DNA of 64,000 bases from Linyphia triangularis (lineage: Eukaryota > Arthropoda > Arachnida > Araneae > Linyphiidae), in assembly GCA_963978545.1 (NCBI GenBank), contig OZ021723.1, forward strand, positions 11,682,593 through 11,746,592. The letters are read 5' to 3'. The position numbers and the translations under genes were made by a program. The stretch's first letter is position 1. Each line of letters opens with the position of its first letter. Below are positions 1 to 10,733 of this stretch, in pieces. The notes under the pieces are model-generated. The model was given only the letters and a program-made list of their open reading frames with translations, had not been told where the DNA came from and did not search any database.

Positions 1-50
1 ACACGTCATGATTGGCTGGATGGGAGTTAAATAATAATTGTTTTAGTTTA

Positions 51-808
51 AGTTGGAGTTTAAGAACACCAAAAAATAATTTTTTTGATTAATATTACAA
101 TTTAAACTACTGACAATTTGGAATTCAACAGAGAGAAAAGTTTTAATCTAAATTAATTTGAAGTATTTGTTATATATTTTTAAAGAAAGTGTTGAGCGTC
201 AATTTGTATTGCTGTTTTCAACTTTAACGGCCAATATCTCCAAAAGCAATTTTGGAGACGTAAGAAACATTTACTCAAAAACTATTAACGATAAATGCCT
301 AAACGTTTTAGCATATATTCTCACTAATATATTACACAATTAAAGGGTAGCATTTTTAAATATATTGTTTAGTTTCTAGAATTTTCGACTGAGTTGAACT
401 GAAAAAAAATTATAAGGTCTGACATTCTATAGAATTTTCGAAAATTGCCATTTTTGGTGGCAATAAAACTGTACAAAATCTTTAATTTCAAAAATATTAA
501 AAATGCTACGCTCAAATTGGGATATATATTGGTAAGAATATATGTTAAAAATTTTAGGCATTTATCTTTAATAGTTTTTGAGTAAATGCTCCTCCAAATT
601 TCTCCAAAATTGCGTTTGGAGATATGAGCCGTTAAAGTTGCAAACAGTAATACAAATTTATGCACAACACTTTCTTTAAAAATATATAAGAAATACTTCT
701 AATTTATCGAGATTAAAACTTTTTGCTTTGTTGGATTCAAAATTGTTTGTAGTTTATACTACAATATTAATCTCAAAATTGATTTTTTGGTGTTCTTAAA
801 CTCCAACT
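51..808. repeat. Large foldback repeat with about 300 bp inverted arms
   Basis: The sequence from 51 (agttggagtttaagaac) returns inverted at about 792-808, and the arms can be followed inward past the paired stretches around 200-340 and 490-660, leaving a loop of roughly 100 bp. The small frames at 158-343 (+) and 369-665 (-) look alike only because they lie on the two arms. No transposase is seen. It is probably a non-autonomous DNA transposon of foldback type. Flanks share an AT-rich direct similarity (about 26-50 and 812-840), but a clean target duplication is not defined. Confidence 0.75.
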
Positions 809-1700
809 TTCCTTAAATAAATAATAAAATTGTTTTAATCAGAATAAATAAAAGATATTTGGATGTGAGTGCATAAATTTGCATTAATTTTAATTAATAA
901 ATTTTGAAAAATAGTTTACCACATATTTTGCTGATAGAGATGTTTTTAATATTTAAAATTAGATGCCAACACAAGGGACACACTAGCAACAGAAACGGAA
1001 CTTTATTAATGAATATAAAAATCGGCAATGCACATGAAAGATTTATATTAAAAACCTTTTTATGAGTTATATTATTTACGTTGTATTCCCCATTTTAATT
1101 TCTTGTTGCGAGTCTTTAACAATTATTTTGATATGGATATAAGACTGGGGTGGAAGCTGTGTGTGTTTTTTAGGCAGCCTGCAAAACAACATTACAAGGA
1201 AACCTGGCCTGCGTTCAGCCATGAAAATCCAATATAATGAAATTTCTAACATGTATGCAATCCTAGATTTTGGATGTATAATGTCAAATAGCGTTTTTTA
1301 GGATAGCAGTTAGTCACTGGAGGAAAATATTTGTTGGAATAATTTTCAAAATAAATAAATGTGGTCCCTATTAAACCCATCAAAGTTGCGTCAGAAAACA
1401 ATGTATCTCCTGCAGAAAAGACTTATAATTTAAATTCCATTTTTAAATCACTTCCAATTTTAATATGGATATTCACAATACCTTCTCGAAATTATTAATT
1501 AGGTATGATAGGAATCAATTAAATATTTGTTGAAGAACTCTATTAATTTGGTTAGTTATTTGCAGAATGCTTTTTTTTTTTTTTTCTTCTTTTTTTCATC
1601 TGAAAGTTCGTCTTTGAAATCCCTCAACTCAACAATAACGTTCTTGAGATTGAATCAATGTGAATACCCCCCTCTTCTCCCCCAACCTACATCGAAGTCT
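809..1700. other. AT-rich non-coding stretch
   Basis: No open frame, tRNA or recognised repeat was seen. It includes a T-run near 1570-1590. Confidence 0.5.
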
Positions 1701-1714
1701 TATTAACACAAATA

Positions 1715-2054
1715 GCAGGTCAAACGGTACAGTGGTTAGCGTGCTAGCTTCCATACCGCGAGGTTGCGGGCTCGAGTCCCGTGTAAGGCATGGGTGTTTG
1801 TAAATATATCTTGGCTTGTCTAATAACGAATGTTTCGGAGCATTATAGCCCTCGTGTTGCTAACGGCGCCAGATAATCTGAAAACAACCAATCCATACCG
1901 CGATGTTGCGGGTTCGAGTCCCGTTTAAGGCATGGGTGTTTGTAAATGTATGTTGGCTTGTAACGAATAATAACGAATAATATAATAACGAATGTTTTGG
2001 CGCATTATAGCCCTCGTGTTGCTGACGGCGCCAGATAATCTGAAAACAACCAAC
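1715..2054 (+). mobile_element. tRNA-derived SINE, dimeric copy
   Basis: Unit one has a tRNA-like head with A box (tacagtggttagcg) and a B-box-like gggctcgagtcc, then the family 3' part ending in agataatctgaaaacaacca. From about 1893 a second, head-truncated unit follows, starting at tccataccgcg and so lacking the A box. A perfect 14 bp direct repeat, tattaacacaaata, flanks the whole pair (1701-1714 and 2055-2068), so the two units behave as one insertion. SINEs are moved by LINE reverse transcriptase (family knowledge). Confidence 0.9.
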
Positions 2055-2068
2055 TATTAACACAAATA

Positions 2069-2786
2069 ATCCATTCCAACTTGAACTCAGCCCACAAATT
2101 CTTTCCAAAAATTCCTATCAAGAGATAAAAGGCAAATGCCCTTTTTTTTTTTCTTCTTATGCTAAAACCAGTGGCACGTTTCCACCCGTCCGCTTCCATC
2201 ACTACGCCACTGCCAAAAACAGAACCCCCGACCGAGAAAGTGCAGTCAAACGTGCCAATAATCGGAGTGTCTTGGCGAGGAGAAACCTCACCATCTGTGT
2301 TGAAGAGGATGCTTTACGAAAAGTCATCGCGAGAGGACCCAGAGGAATGCCTCCGCGTTTTTACGAACCTGTCTGACGAGCTTTCTTTCCGCCGCATTCC
2401 GCCACTGCAAGGTCACCCACCTCTCATGATAAAAAGACACGCGGGATTATTTATTTCATACACACGAGCTCTGTTGCTTTTTTTTTTTTTTTTTAAAGCC
2501 CCCCCCCCTCCCCCCCCATAATTGTTTTCTATAGGATCTTTTAAATAGGAATCACTAACTTAATGATAATACTGCGGATCGGTGAGTGACAGGAAGAAGA
2601 GATAAATGTTGTGTTCGATAATAGGCAGGTATGGATTTTTTTTTTTTTTATATATATACACATCGGTTTTAAAAAGTAGTTACAATGTTGTAATATCTGG
2701 ATATAGTGTATATAAGTTTATGGTTTCCTTCATGAAAAAGGGCACTATGATCGAGAAAAGACTCACTGGATAGTTAGTTAAAAATA
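2069..2786. other. Non-coding stretch with a GC-richer island (about 2155-2480)
   Basis: The island carries several CpGs and a 120-codon open frame that runs into a T/C homopolymer. It has no splice context or recognised domain, so I do not call a gene. T and C runs lie at 2479-2517 and 2637-2650. Confidence 0.4.
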
Positions 2787-2890
2787 GAAAAAAACTAGGG
2801 GTGTGCAGCATCGCACAACTTTTAATTACACTATAATACTGACGTGGATTTGTGTCTATTACCGTTTTTATAATTTTCATCGTTCAATGT
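2787..2890 (+). repeat. Fragment of dispersed repeat family X
   Basis: The stretch beginning aactaggggtgtgcagc matches the starts of the fuller copies at 22055, 50110 and 51985, then stops near a C-run. Confidence 0.6.
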
Positions 2891-3570
2891 ACCCCCCCCC
2901 CCCCTCCCGAAATTGTGTGTCTTGTTTCACTACTTCCCTTTTTTTTGTGTGTGTGTGTAACTTGTTGTATGTATTTAATCAAATCCTTGACCATAACCCC
3001 CCCCCCCCGAAATAAATCCTGGCTATGGGCTTGATGTCCATTTATCTGCAGGTACGAAACATTCTTACTTTAGAGTAATTTTCAGCTATTTTTGTCACCA
3101 AGATTGCCAGTATAGCTGTATTTTTTTTAAATGAAATATTGTCAAGATATCATTACAAATGACGAGTTTTTTTTTTTTTTTTTTTTTTCTACCGTCTTAA
3201 AAATATCTCCTAAAATGATCATTTTTACCGTTTCACCCAAAAAAACGCATAAGAAATGTTACTGTTTTTGTTATAGTAATTTCAGAAAAAAAAAATTAAA
3301 AAAAAAAAAAAAAAATTAAAAAAAAATCAAACTGGAATCTACCATGAACCGCAAGTTCATCCAGGTGCGATATAACACTGCCGACGTCGATGGAAAACTG
3401 ACCCAACTGCTATTGAATTTCAATAGAAATTGTGTTTTATTTTCCCGCCGGAAGTTATTCTAGAATGTCCAGATTCCCAAAATACAAAATTGTCTTATGT
3501 CTCTCTGTTCATCCATACCCTCAAGGGTGAGAAAGTTTCCTATACCTCTTTGCTTTTATCTAAACTTTGC
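2891..3570. other. Low-complexity non-coding stretch
   Basis: It holds C-runs (2892-2904, 2997-3008), a T-run (3166-3188) and an A-run (3298-3315). No gene is seen. Confidence 0.6.
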
Positions 3571-3816
3571 TATACTAAACTTCAACTTAACTAGACATCA
3601 CTTAGACGGTGGATCGTCACAGTGCTCATAGGTATTTAATCCATTTTGGCGGAGTGAAGACATAATTCTCGCCAAACCTTACAGCCTTTTGTTCTCTACA
3701 GGGTTGTGGTTTGGCGAACATTATGCTTTCACGCCGCCAAACTGGATTAAATACCTATGAGCACTGTGACGATCTATCGTCTAAGTGAAAAAAAAGTTAA
3801 GTTGAAGTTTAGTATA
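3571..3816. mobile_element. Palindromic TA-flanked MITE, copy 1
   Basis: The ends are tactaaacttcaac and its inverse, flanked by TA on both sides, and nearly the whole 246 bp is an inverted repeat around a short centre. Five copies occur in this window (3571, 13681, 50844, 53603, 54995). TA duplication points to Tc1/mariner-type mobilisation (inference). Confidence 0.85.
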
Positions 3817-4701
3817 GATCACACACCACTTTATTGAATTACAAAATAATATATTCAGTGTAAATCTCTTCTTTATTTTTCTCAACAAAAAAAAAAAAAA
3901 AAAAAAAAAAAAAGCAAATTGAAATTATGCTAGGTTGAGCATCACCTTGGCCCCCTAATCAGTTGACCGAAACGAGGAAAAACTTGTACGAAGATTAGAT
4001 TTCTTCTTTTTCTGTTTTCTTACTCGTGTTGCAAAAATAAGTTGAGCTATGTTACATTACATTGTTTTACCAAATCTGTTGCAATACCAGTGGCGATGAT
4101 TTTAGAGTAACTTGAAGAAGGCAATTGCTTCCTTACTTTTGGCACTTCAATCCACCAACACTGTTTAAAGTTTTTCATCTATTTTAAAAAAAATGTGTCT
4201 CAAAGTTGGAGGATAAAGTTTTTGTAGCGTTGAATAGATTTGTTTGTTCTACACACCTTTAACCTGAATTTCTTGACTTTTGTGACAATTTTTTTTTCTT
4301 CATTAAAGTTGTTTTGCTCCTTTCATGTGCAATAAATTAGTTTTAAATTGCTTATAAAACTTATTGTTTATAATGTAAAGTAAATTTTAATAAACAAGAA
4401 ATAATAATAAATACAGAAAAACATTTTTATTTGAACATATGTCCCCAAACGTCCACTTATTCTAAGTAGGTTTACCTTGATTGTGCCGGCTCAAGAAAGT
4501 ACATTATATACTTGGGATTTCTAAAAAAAATAAAAAATGAAGATATAAAAAATAATTATATCATTTTCTTGTGAAATTTAGTTTTTCCTTCAATTTCAAC
4601 CACTTTTTTTCATTTTGACTATTGATTATAGTTGCCTTTCAAATGCAAATAAAAAAAATTAAAAAAAGATTTTGTACTTGTATGAAATTTTGAAAACTAA
4701 C
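3817..4701. other. AT-rich non-coding stretch
   Basis: It has an A-run at about 3887-3913. No gene or repeat was recognised. Confidence 0.5.
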
Positions 4702-6484
4702 TTTGCAAATGTCAACACCGCCAAATAAAAATACAAAAAGAAGCTGACCAACTACAGGAACGATGTAAAGCAACATTGGTCCAGCTAAAAGTAATCAATG
4801 GCTTTTAGCCATCCCCAATACTTAGGCAAATGCCACCGTAAGCCAATGTTAGAAACCCTCTTCGCAATATGAGAACAGCCCCCCTCCCTCACAATGTGTC
4901 CACGTGTGTCTGATAACTAACTTTGCAAATATCAACCCCGCCAAATAAAAATACAAAAAGAAGCTGACCAACTACAGGAACGATGTTCAGCAAGATTGGT
5001 CCAGCTAAAAGTAATCGATGGCTTTTAGCCATCCCCAATACTTAGGCAAATGCCACCGTAAGCCAATGTTAGAAACCCTCTTCGCAATATGAGAACAGCC
5101 CCTCCCTCACAATGTGTCCACGTGTGTCTGATAACTAACTTTGCAAATGTCAACACCGCCAAATAAAAATACAAAAAGAAGCTGACCAACTACAGGAACG
5201 ATGTTCAGCAAGATTGGTCCAGCTAAAAGTAATCAATGGCTTTTAGCCATCCCCAATACTTAGGCAAATGCCACCGTAAGCCAATGTTAGAAACCCTCTT
5301 CGCAATATGAGAACAGCCCCTCCCTCACAATGTGTCCACGTGTGTCTGATAACTAACTTTGCAAATGTCAACACCGCCAAATAAAAATACAAAAAGAAGC
5401 TGACCAACTACAGGAACGATGTTCAGCAAGATTGGTCCAGCTAAAAGTAATCAATGGCTTTTAGCCATCCCCAATACTTAGGCAAATGCCACCGTAAGCC
5501 AATGTTAGAAACCCTCTTCGCAATATGAGAACAGCCCCTCCCTCACAATGTGTCCACGTGTGTCTGATAACTAACTTTGCAAATGTCAACACCGCCAAAT
5601 AAAAATACAAAAAGAAGCTGACCAACTACAGGAACGATGTTCAGCAAGATTGGTCCAGCTAAAAGTAATCAATGGCTTTTAGCCATCCCCAATACTTAGG
5701 CAAATGCCACCGTAAGCCAATGTTAGAAACCCTCTTCGCAATATGAGAACAGCCCCTCCCTCACAATGTGTCCACGTGTGTCTGATAACTAACTTTGCAA
5801 ATGTCAACACCGCCAAATAAAAATACAAAAAGAAGCTGACCAACTACAGGAACGATGTTCAGCAAGATTGGTCCAGCTAAAAGTAATCAATGGCTTTTAG
5901 CCATCCCCAATACTTAGGCAAATGCCACCGTAAGCCAATGTTAGAAACCCTCTTCGCAATATGAGAACAGCCCCTCCCTCACAATGTGTCCACGTGTGTC
6001 TGATAACTAACTTTGCAAATGTCAACACCGCCAAATAAAAATACAAAAAGAAGCTGACCAACTACAGGAACGATGTTCAGCAAGATTGGTCCAGCTAAAA
6101 GTAATCAATGGCTTTTAGCCATCCCCAATACTTAGGCAAATGCCACCGTAAGCCAATGTTAGAAACCCTCTTCGCAATATGAGAACAGCCCCTCCCTCAC
6201 AATGTGTCCACGTGTGTCTGATAACTAACTTTGCAAATGTCAACACCGCCAAATAAAAATACAAAAAGAAGCTGACCAACTACAGGAACGATGTTCAGCA
6301 AGATTGGTCCAGCTAAAAGTAATCAATGGCTTTTAGCCATCCCCAATACTTAGGCAAATGCAGCCAATGTCAGAAACCCTCTTCGCAATATGAGAACAGC
6401 CCCTCCCTCCCAATGTGTCCACGTGTGTCAGATGGGAAGATGACGGTTTTGATCCGAGACAACGGAGGACTCGGTCTGATAACT
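4702..6484. repeat. Tandem array of eight 218 bp units
   Basis: Units start at 4702, 4921, 5139, 5357, 5575, 5793, 6011 and 6229. The first is 219 bp (one extra C); the next six are 218 bp and nearly identical. The last unit differs: it lacks about 8 bp near 6360 and keeps 47 bp (6430-6476) absent from all other units before rejoining at tgataact. Identity this high implies recent amplification or homogenisation. No coding frame runs through the units. Confidence 0.95.
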
Positions 6485-7005
6485 CTTTACCGATATTGCG
6501 ACAATGGGCAGAAGATTTCAATGGATATATTCTTTCTTCTTTTTTTTCAAGGGACCCCTTTCTTTCACAGTCCATTCTCTCTCTGGCTGCCCTGTTTCTC
6601 GTTTGCTTGACACACATTTTGGATGCGCGAGCGAGATTCCTCTCGTCCTGACTCTTTCTTTCTCACGAGATATGTTGACTCGATTGGATTCACTGAATCC
6701 ATGCACAAATATCCACTTTTAGGAGGATTTTTGTTCAAAAAAAAAAAAAAAAGAATGGATTTGTTTTTCCTTTTAGTGCATTATTTGAATGATTAAACTG
6801 GAAGAGCTTGACTGCAGCCTCCGTTTATTTCTTGAACTACTTTAGAAGAAGAATGAATACATTTGAGTTCACTTTGAATGTTAAAGGGGAATGTATTGCG
6901 TTTTTTTGTAATTTCAATTTGCTTGCCGAACACCCGTAATTCGCTACGAAATGTTTCGATGAACATTTTAACAATCAATGAATGTGAGTTTTTGCAGTTG
7001 TAATA
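6485..7005. other. Unique non-coding stretch with GC-richer island
   Basis: Positions 6485-6720 are richer in GC and CpG than their surroundings. Short frames occur on both strands, but none has domain or splice support. Confidence 0.4.
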
Positions 7006-7941
7006 GCTTGCTGGACATTGTCCCTATTTGGATTATTTCACCCTTTCCGTACTCTTTTAATGGATGGCAATTTTAAATCGTGACAGCTCCTATTATGTTA
7101 AGATTTGTGAAAATCTGTACCAATTTTCATCGTCTTGGCTTTATGGGGTATTGAGATAATTGCTTGGTGGACATTGTCCTCATTTGGATTATTTCACCCT
7201 TTCTGTACTCTTTTAAAGGATATTAATTTTAAATCGTGACAGTTTCTACTAGGTTAAGATTTGTGAAAATCTGTACCAATTTTCATCGTCTTGGCTTTAT
7301 GGGGTATTGAGATAATTGCTTGGTGGACATTGTCCTCATTTGGATTATTTCACCCTTTCCGTACTCTTTTAATGGATATTAATTTTAAATCGTGACAGTT
7401 TCTACTAGGTTAAGATTTGTGAAAATCTGTACCAATTTTCATCGTCTTGGCTTTATGGGATATTGAGATAATTGCTTGGTGGACATTTTTTCCATTTGGA
7501 TTATTTCACCCTTTCCGTACTCTTTTAATGGATGGCAATTTTAAATCGTGACAGCTTCTACTATGTTAAGATTAGTGAAAATCTGTACCAATTTTCATCG
7601 TCTTGGCTTTATGGGATATTGAGATAATTGCTTGGTGGACATTTTTTCCATTTGGATTATTTCACCCTTTCCGTACTCTTTTAATGGATGGCAATTTTAA
7701 ATCGTGACAGCTTCTACTATGTTAAGATTAGTGAAAATCTGTACCAATTTTCATCGTCTTGGCTTTATGGGATATTGAGATAATTGCTTGGTGGACATTG
7801 ACCCCATTTGGATTATTTCACCCTTTCCGTACACGTTTAATGGATGGCAATTTTAAATCGTGACAGCTTCTACTATGTTAAGATTTGTGAAAATCTGCAC
7901 AAATTTTCATCGTCTTAGCTTTATGGGATATTGAGATAACT
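7006..7941. repeat. Tandem array of six 156 bp units
   Basis: Units start at 7006, 7162, 7318, 7474, 7630 and 7786, each opening gcttg(g/c)tggacatt and ending near ttgagataa. Units 2-3 and 4-5 form similar pairs, so the array grew in steps. About 7990-8145 may hold a much older, diverged unit. Confidence 0.92.
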
Positions 7942-9052
7942 CCCAATTTGGAACGTTTGAGAGTCAAGAATGAAATTCCTTACTCTTTCTATGATTGACT
8001 TTGCTGACTTTTGAAGTGGGATATTCTCCGTTTGGAATATTTTTCAGTTAATTGAGATCGGAATAGCTTACAGCTTACTTTCTCTATGCTGGTCCTTGTT
8101 GAAATTTGTATCGAATTTCAGAGTTGTGATTATACGGGAAGTTTAAATACAGAGCTTTTTGTATACTGCCGAATAATCGTAAAGACATTTTGTGCATATA
8201 AAACCCTATGTTTCCATTGTGAAATTAAGTATAAAACAATTTATACTTTTATATTTAAAAAATTTGGTAACTGCGCGCCAGTAACTTTATATCTGGTTTA
8301 ATCTGCATGCTTGGTTTTTTATGACTGATATATAAAGGTTGGTAATACATAAGTATAAAGGTAATATGCATTTCCATTATTTCCAAAACTAAACTTATAA
8401 AATATAAGTAAATGCTTCAATTTCTTAACGCTTGTAGGCAGTTAAGAAGAGTTTAACGAGAAAAATATCATAAAAATTCAGTAAATCTAAACGTTATACC
8501 TCATACAATATTTGAGGCATATGTAACAAAAACTTTAACATTCTTTTTTCATTTAATAACTTGAAAGAAAGGTCATTTTAGTCTTTTCTACCACCATAGC
8601 CTTATTGAAAAAATTTCCAAATAAACTTGTTTAACTAAATACGGCTCTAAAGCTTTTGAAATTTTGTACCGTATGTTTCAACATTATATTCTATTGAAAT
8701 TTAAATATATAATAAAGAAATGAACTTCACTATTAACATATGAAATTAGCTTCATGATTTTTAGTAGCGTCACCAATTGGTAAACTAAAACCAGTCATTC
8801 TTTAAACGTTATGTTCGAATTAAACATTTTACTTGCAATCAAATTAGTAGTAAAATTTATGGTTTTGTTCTCTTTTTGTGCCCCATGAAAAGATCATATT
8901 TTAACTTCTATACCTTTACTAAAAAATACTTCATATGGTACATTGGACGGTGAGAGCCCTGCGAATCACTGTGAATTAAAATAAGTACTTTTTGTCAGAA
9001 TGGTTACTGAAATATGAAACACAAATTATGACTTTATTCAAATTATGAAAAT
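7942..9052. other. AT-rich non-coding stretch
   Basis: Apart from the possible decayed 156 bp unit near its start, nothing is recognised. Confidence 0.5.
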
Positions 9053-9433
9053 GGGTCGTCAGCTTGACCATTACACATAATGCATAATTTGGCCTAAGTA
9101 TCGCTTTAAAACACATACATTTCTATAACAAAAGTGATATTAGCTCATTAACAAATTTAAACTAAAATAAGTAAATGCAGGTGTTTTTTTTTGTTTTTGT
9201 TTTTTTGCACTTTAAAAAGTTTTATATTAGCCAGATTAAGAGAACTTATAAAAACTAATAAAGAAAGAAACACTAGTTATTTCGCACTCACTTTTTGTTA
9301 ATGAGCTAAAATTACAGTTGTTAAACCTGTTATAGAAATGTACGTGTTTTAAAGCGATAATCCAACAGATATTGGTGGCCCAAAGTACGAAGCATTATGT
9401 CTATATGGGGCGCCGTCAAACTGGCGAGCCCTC
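9053..9433. repeat. Foldback repeat
   Basis: Arms at about 9053-9160 and 9290-9433 are inverted copies: tatcgctttaaaacac pairs with gtgttttaaagcgata, and ttagctcattaacaaa with tttgttaatgagctaa. The right arm carries extra bases. It is probably a non-autonomous DNA element. Confidence 0.7.
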
Positions 9434-10386
9434 TCCAAGTAGATTTTATTTTTGTTACCCAACCATGCCACCACAAATAGCAAATTAATTAATAAGGAGC
9501 TTTTTCTTCAATTATTACCTACGCCACTTATAAACATTCCAGTGACCAAGAGCCAATCCGCGACCAATCCTCACTTCAAAATGCGATTCCAACTCTTCTT
9601 TTGAACTCTGCAAATCAGTTGGAAGTTCAAACGATTTGACTCATCCCTCCCATTTCCGGAAGCGTTTACAATTAATAAATGTTTGCTCAACAACTGTTAA
9701 ATCCTTACCGTTCCTTGTCGTTTATATTGAGAACAAAGGATTGTTTCCCTTCCACGGTCGAGTAACTGTGTTAATTATTCGCTTACGGATGAATTGAGAT
9801 GGTGCTAAATGCTGCTGTTGGAGCTTCTTCCTGTTTCGGATGCAGCTCCATCAAGGTTGGACCTTGTCTTGGGAGGAAGGATGTAGGTAGAAGTGTACTT
9901 TTTGAGTGAATTTCGTCTGACCTTGTGATGGTAGAAGAACAATTAATCTTTATATTTATAGACCTCTTCGCCGATTAACCTGTTGGTTTATAGCAGGCCG
10001 AAACCACAAGGCGGGGAAAGTAGCCATGTCGATCCAAATCAAAAATTCAACGTTTGAAACACAAATTGACGAACTCGGAATAAGCGCACATGCGATTACG
10101 AAGTCCACTGAGATAACTCCAGACAAAATTGTTTTAATAACAGGTAGAAAACTGGTGATAAAAGTACTTAATGTCAAGCAAACATAATTACGCAAATTTG
10201 AATTCAAAACAGTTCTATATATATGACACGTTAGAGTTAAAATAAATATAAGTTCATACCAAGATTTTCAAAGAGTGCAAAAACAATAAAACGCTTTAGG
10301 TAACTGGTAAATAGAATTCAATAATTCAATTAATCTCTTGTAGATTACTAAATGTCTGTTCCTCATCAGTTTCAAACGAGTCTAAT
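9434..10386. other. Non-coding stretch, GC-richer at 9540-9860
   Basis: No gene is supported. A reverse frame of 83 codons near 9956-10207 shows no known motif. Confidence 0.4.
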
Positions 10387-10733
10387 GGCTGATTTACACG
10401 CTGTCAGTATCTAGAATACCAGCCGGTAAGTTGGCTGGAATTCCACTGACACGCGTTGATAATTTTTGCGTTCACACAATGCCAACACTGGAACAAATTA
10501 GCTATTAAGCAAGCATTACACCCAATGTCGGTGGTCAAGAGTGCAGGTGATTGGATAATGGAAGTTGATGCTCCAGTGAATAGAAAATGCTTGATCTACT
10601 TGAGGCCTACAGCTAGACGCTAACAAACTGGCTTCTCTTGGAGCTGGAATGAAGCATTAACACGATGCCAGCGCTGACGTCTAATGACTGGCGATCTCAA
10701 CTGGTATACTGACTGGTAATGTGTAAATGAACC
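10387..10733 (-). repeat. Dispersed repeat with inverted ends, copy 1
   Basis: The ends ggctgatttacac and gtgtaaatgaacc are imperfect inverted repeats. The reverse complement aligns well with 44825-45095, sharing accagttgaga/ca and agtagatcaa blocks. It is a short DNA element of uncertain superfamily. Confidence 0.7.

Noticed and set aside
1740..1790. Genuine tRNA gene
   Set aside because: The A and B boxes are present but the sequence is the head of a dispersed SINE with a flanking duplication; no tRNA-like 3' stem closure was convincing.
2159..2521. 120-codon open frame in a GC-richer island
   Set aside because: It ends in T and C homopolymers, has no recognised domain, and no splice partner was found.
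4702..6484. CRISPR-like array
   Set aside because: Units are long, contiguous and lack variable spacers; it is a tandem satellite.
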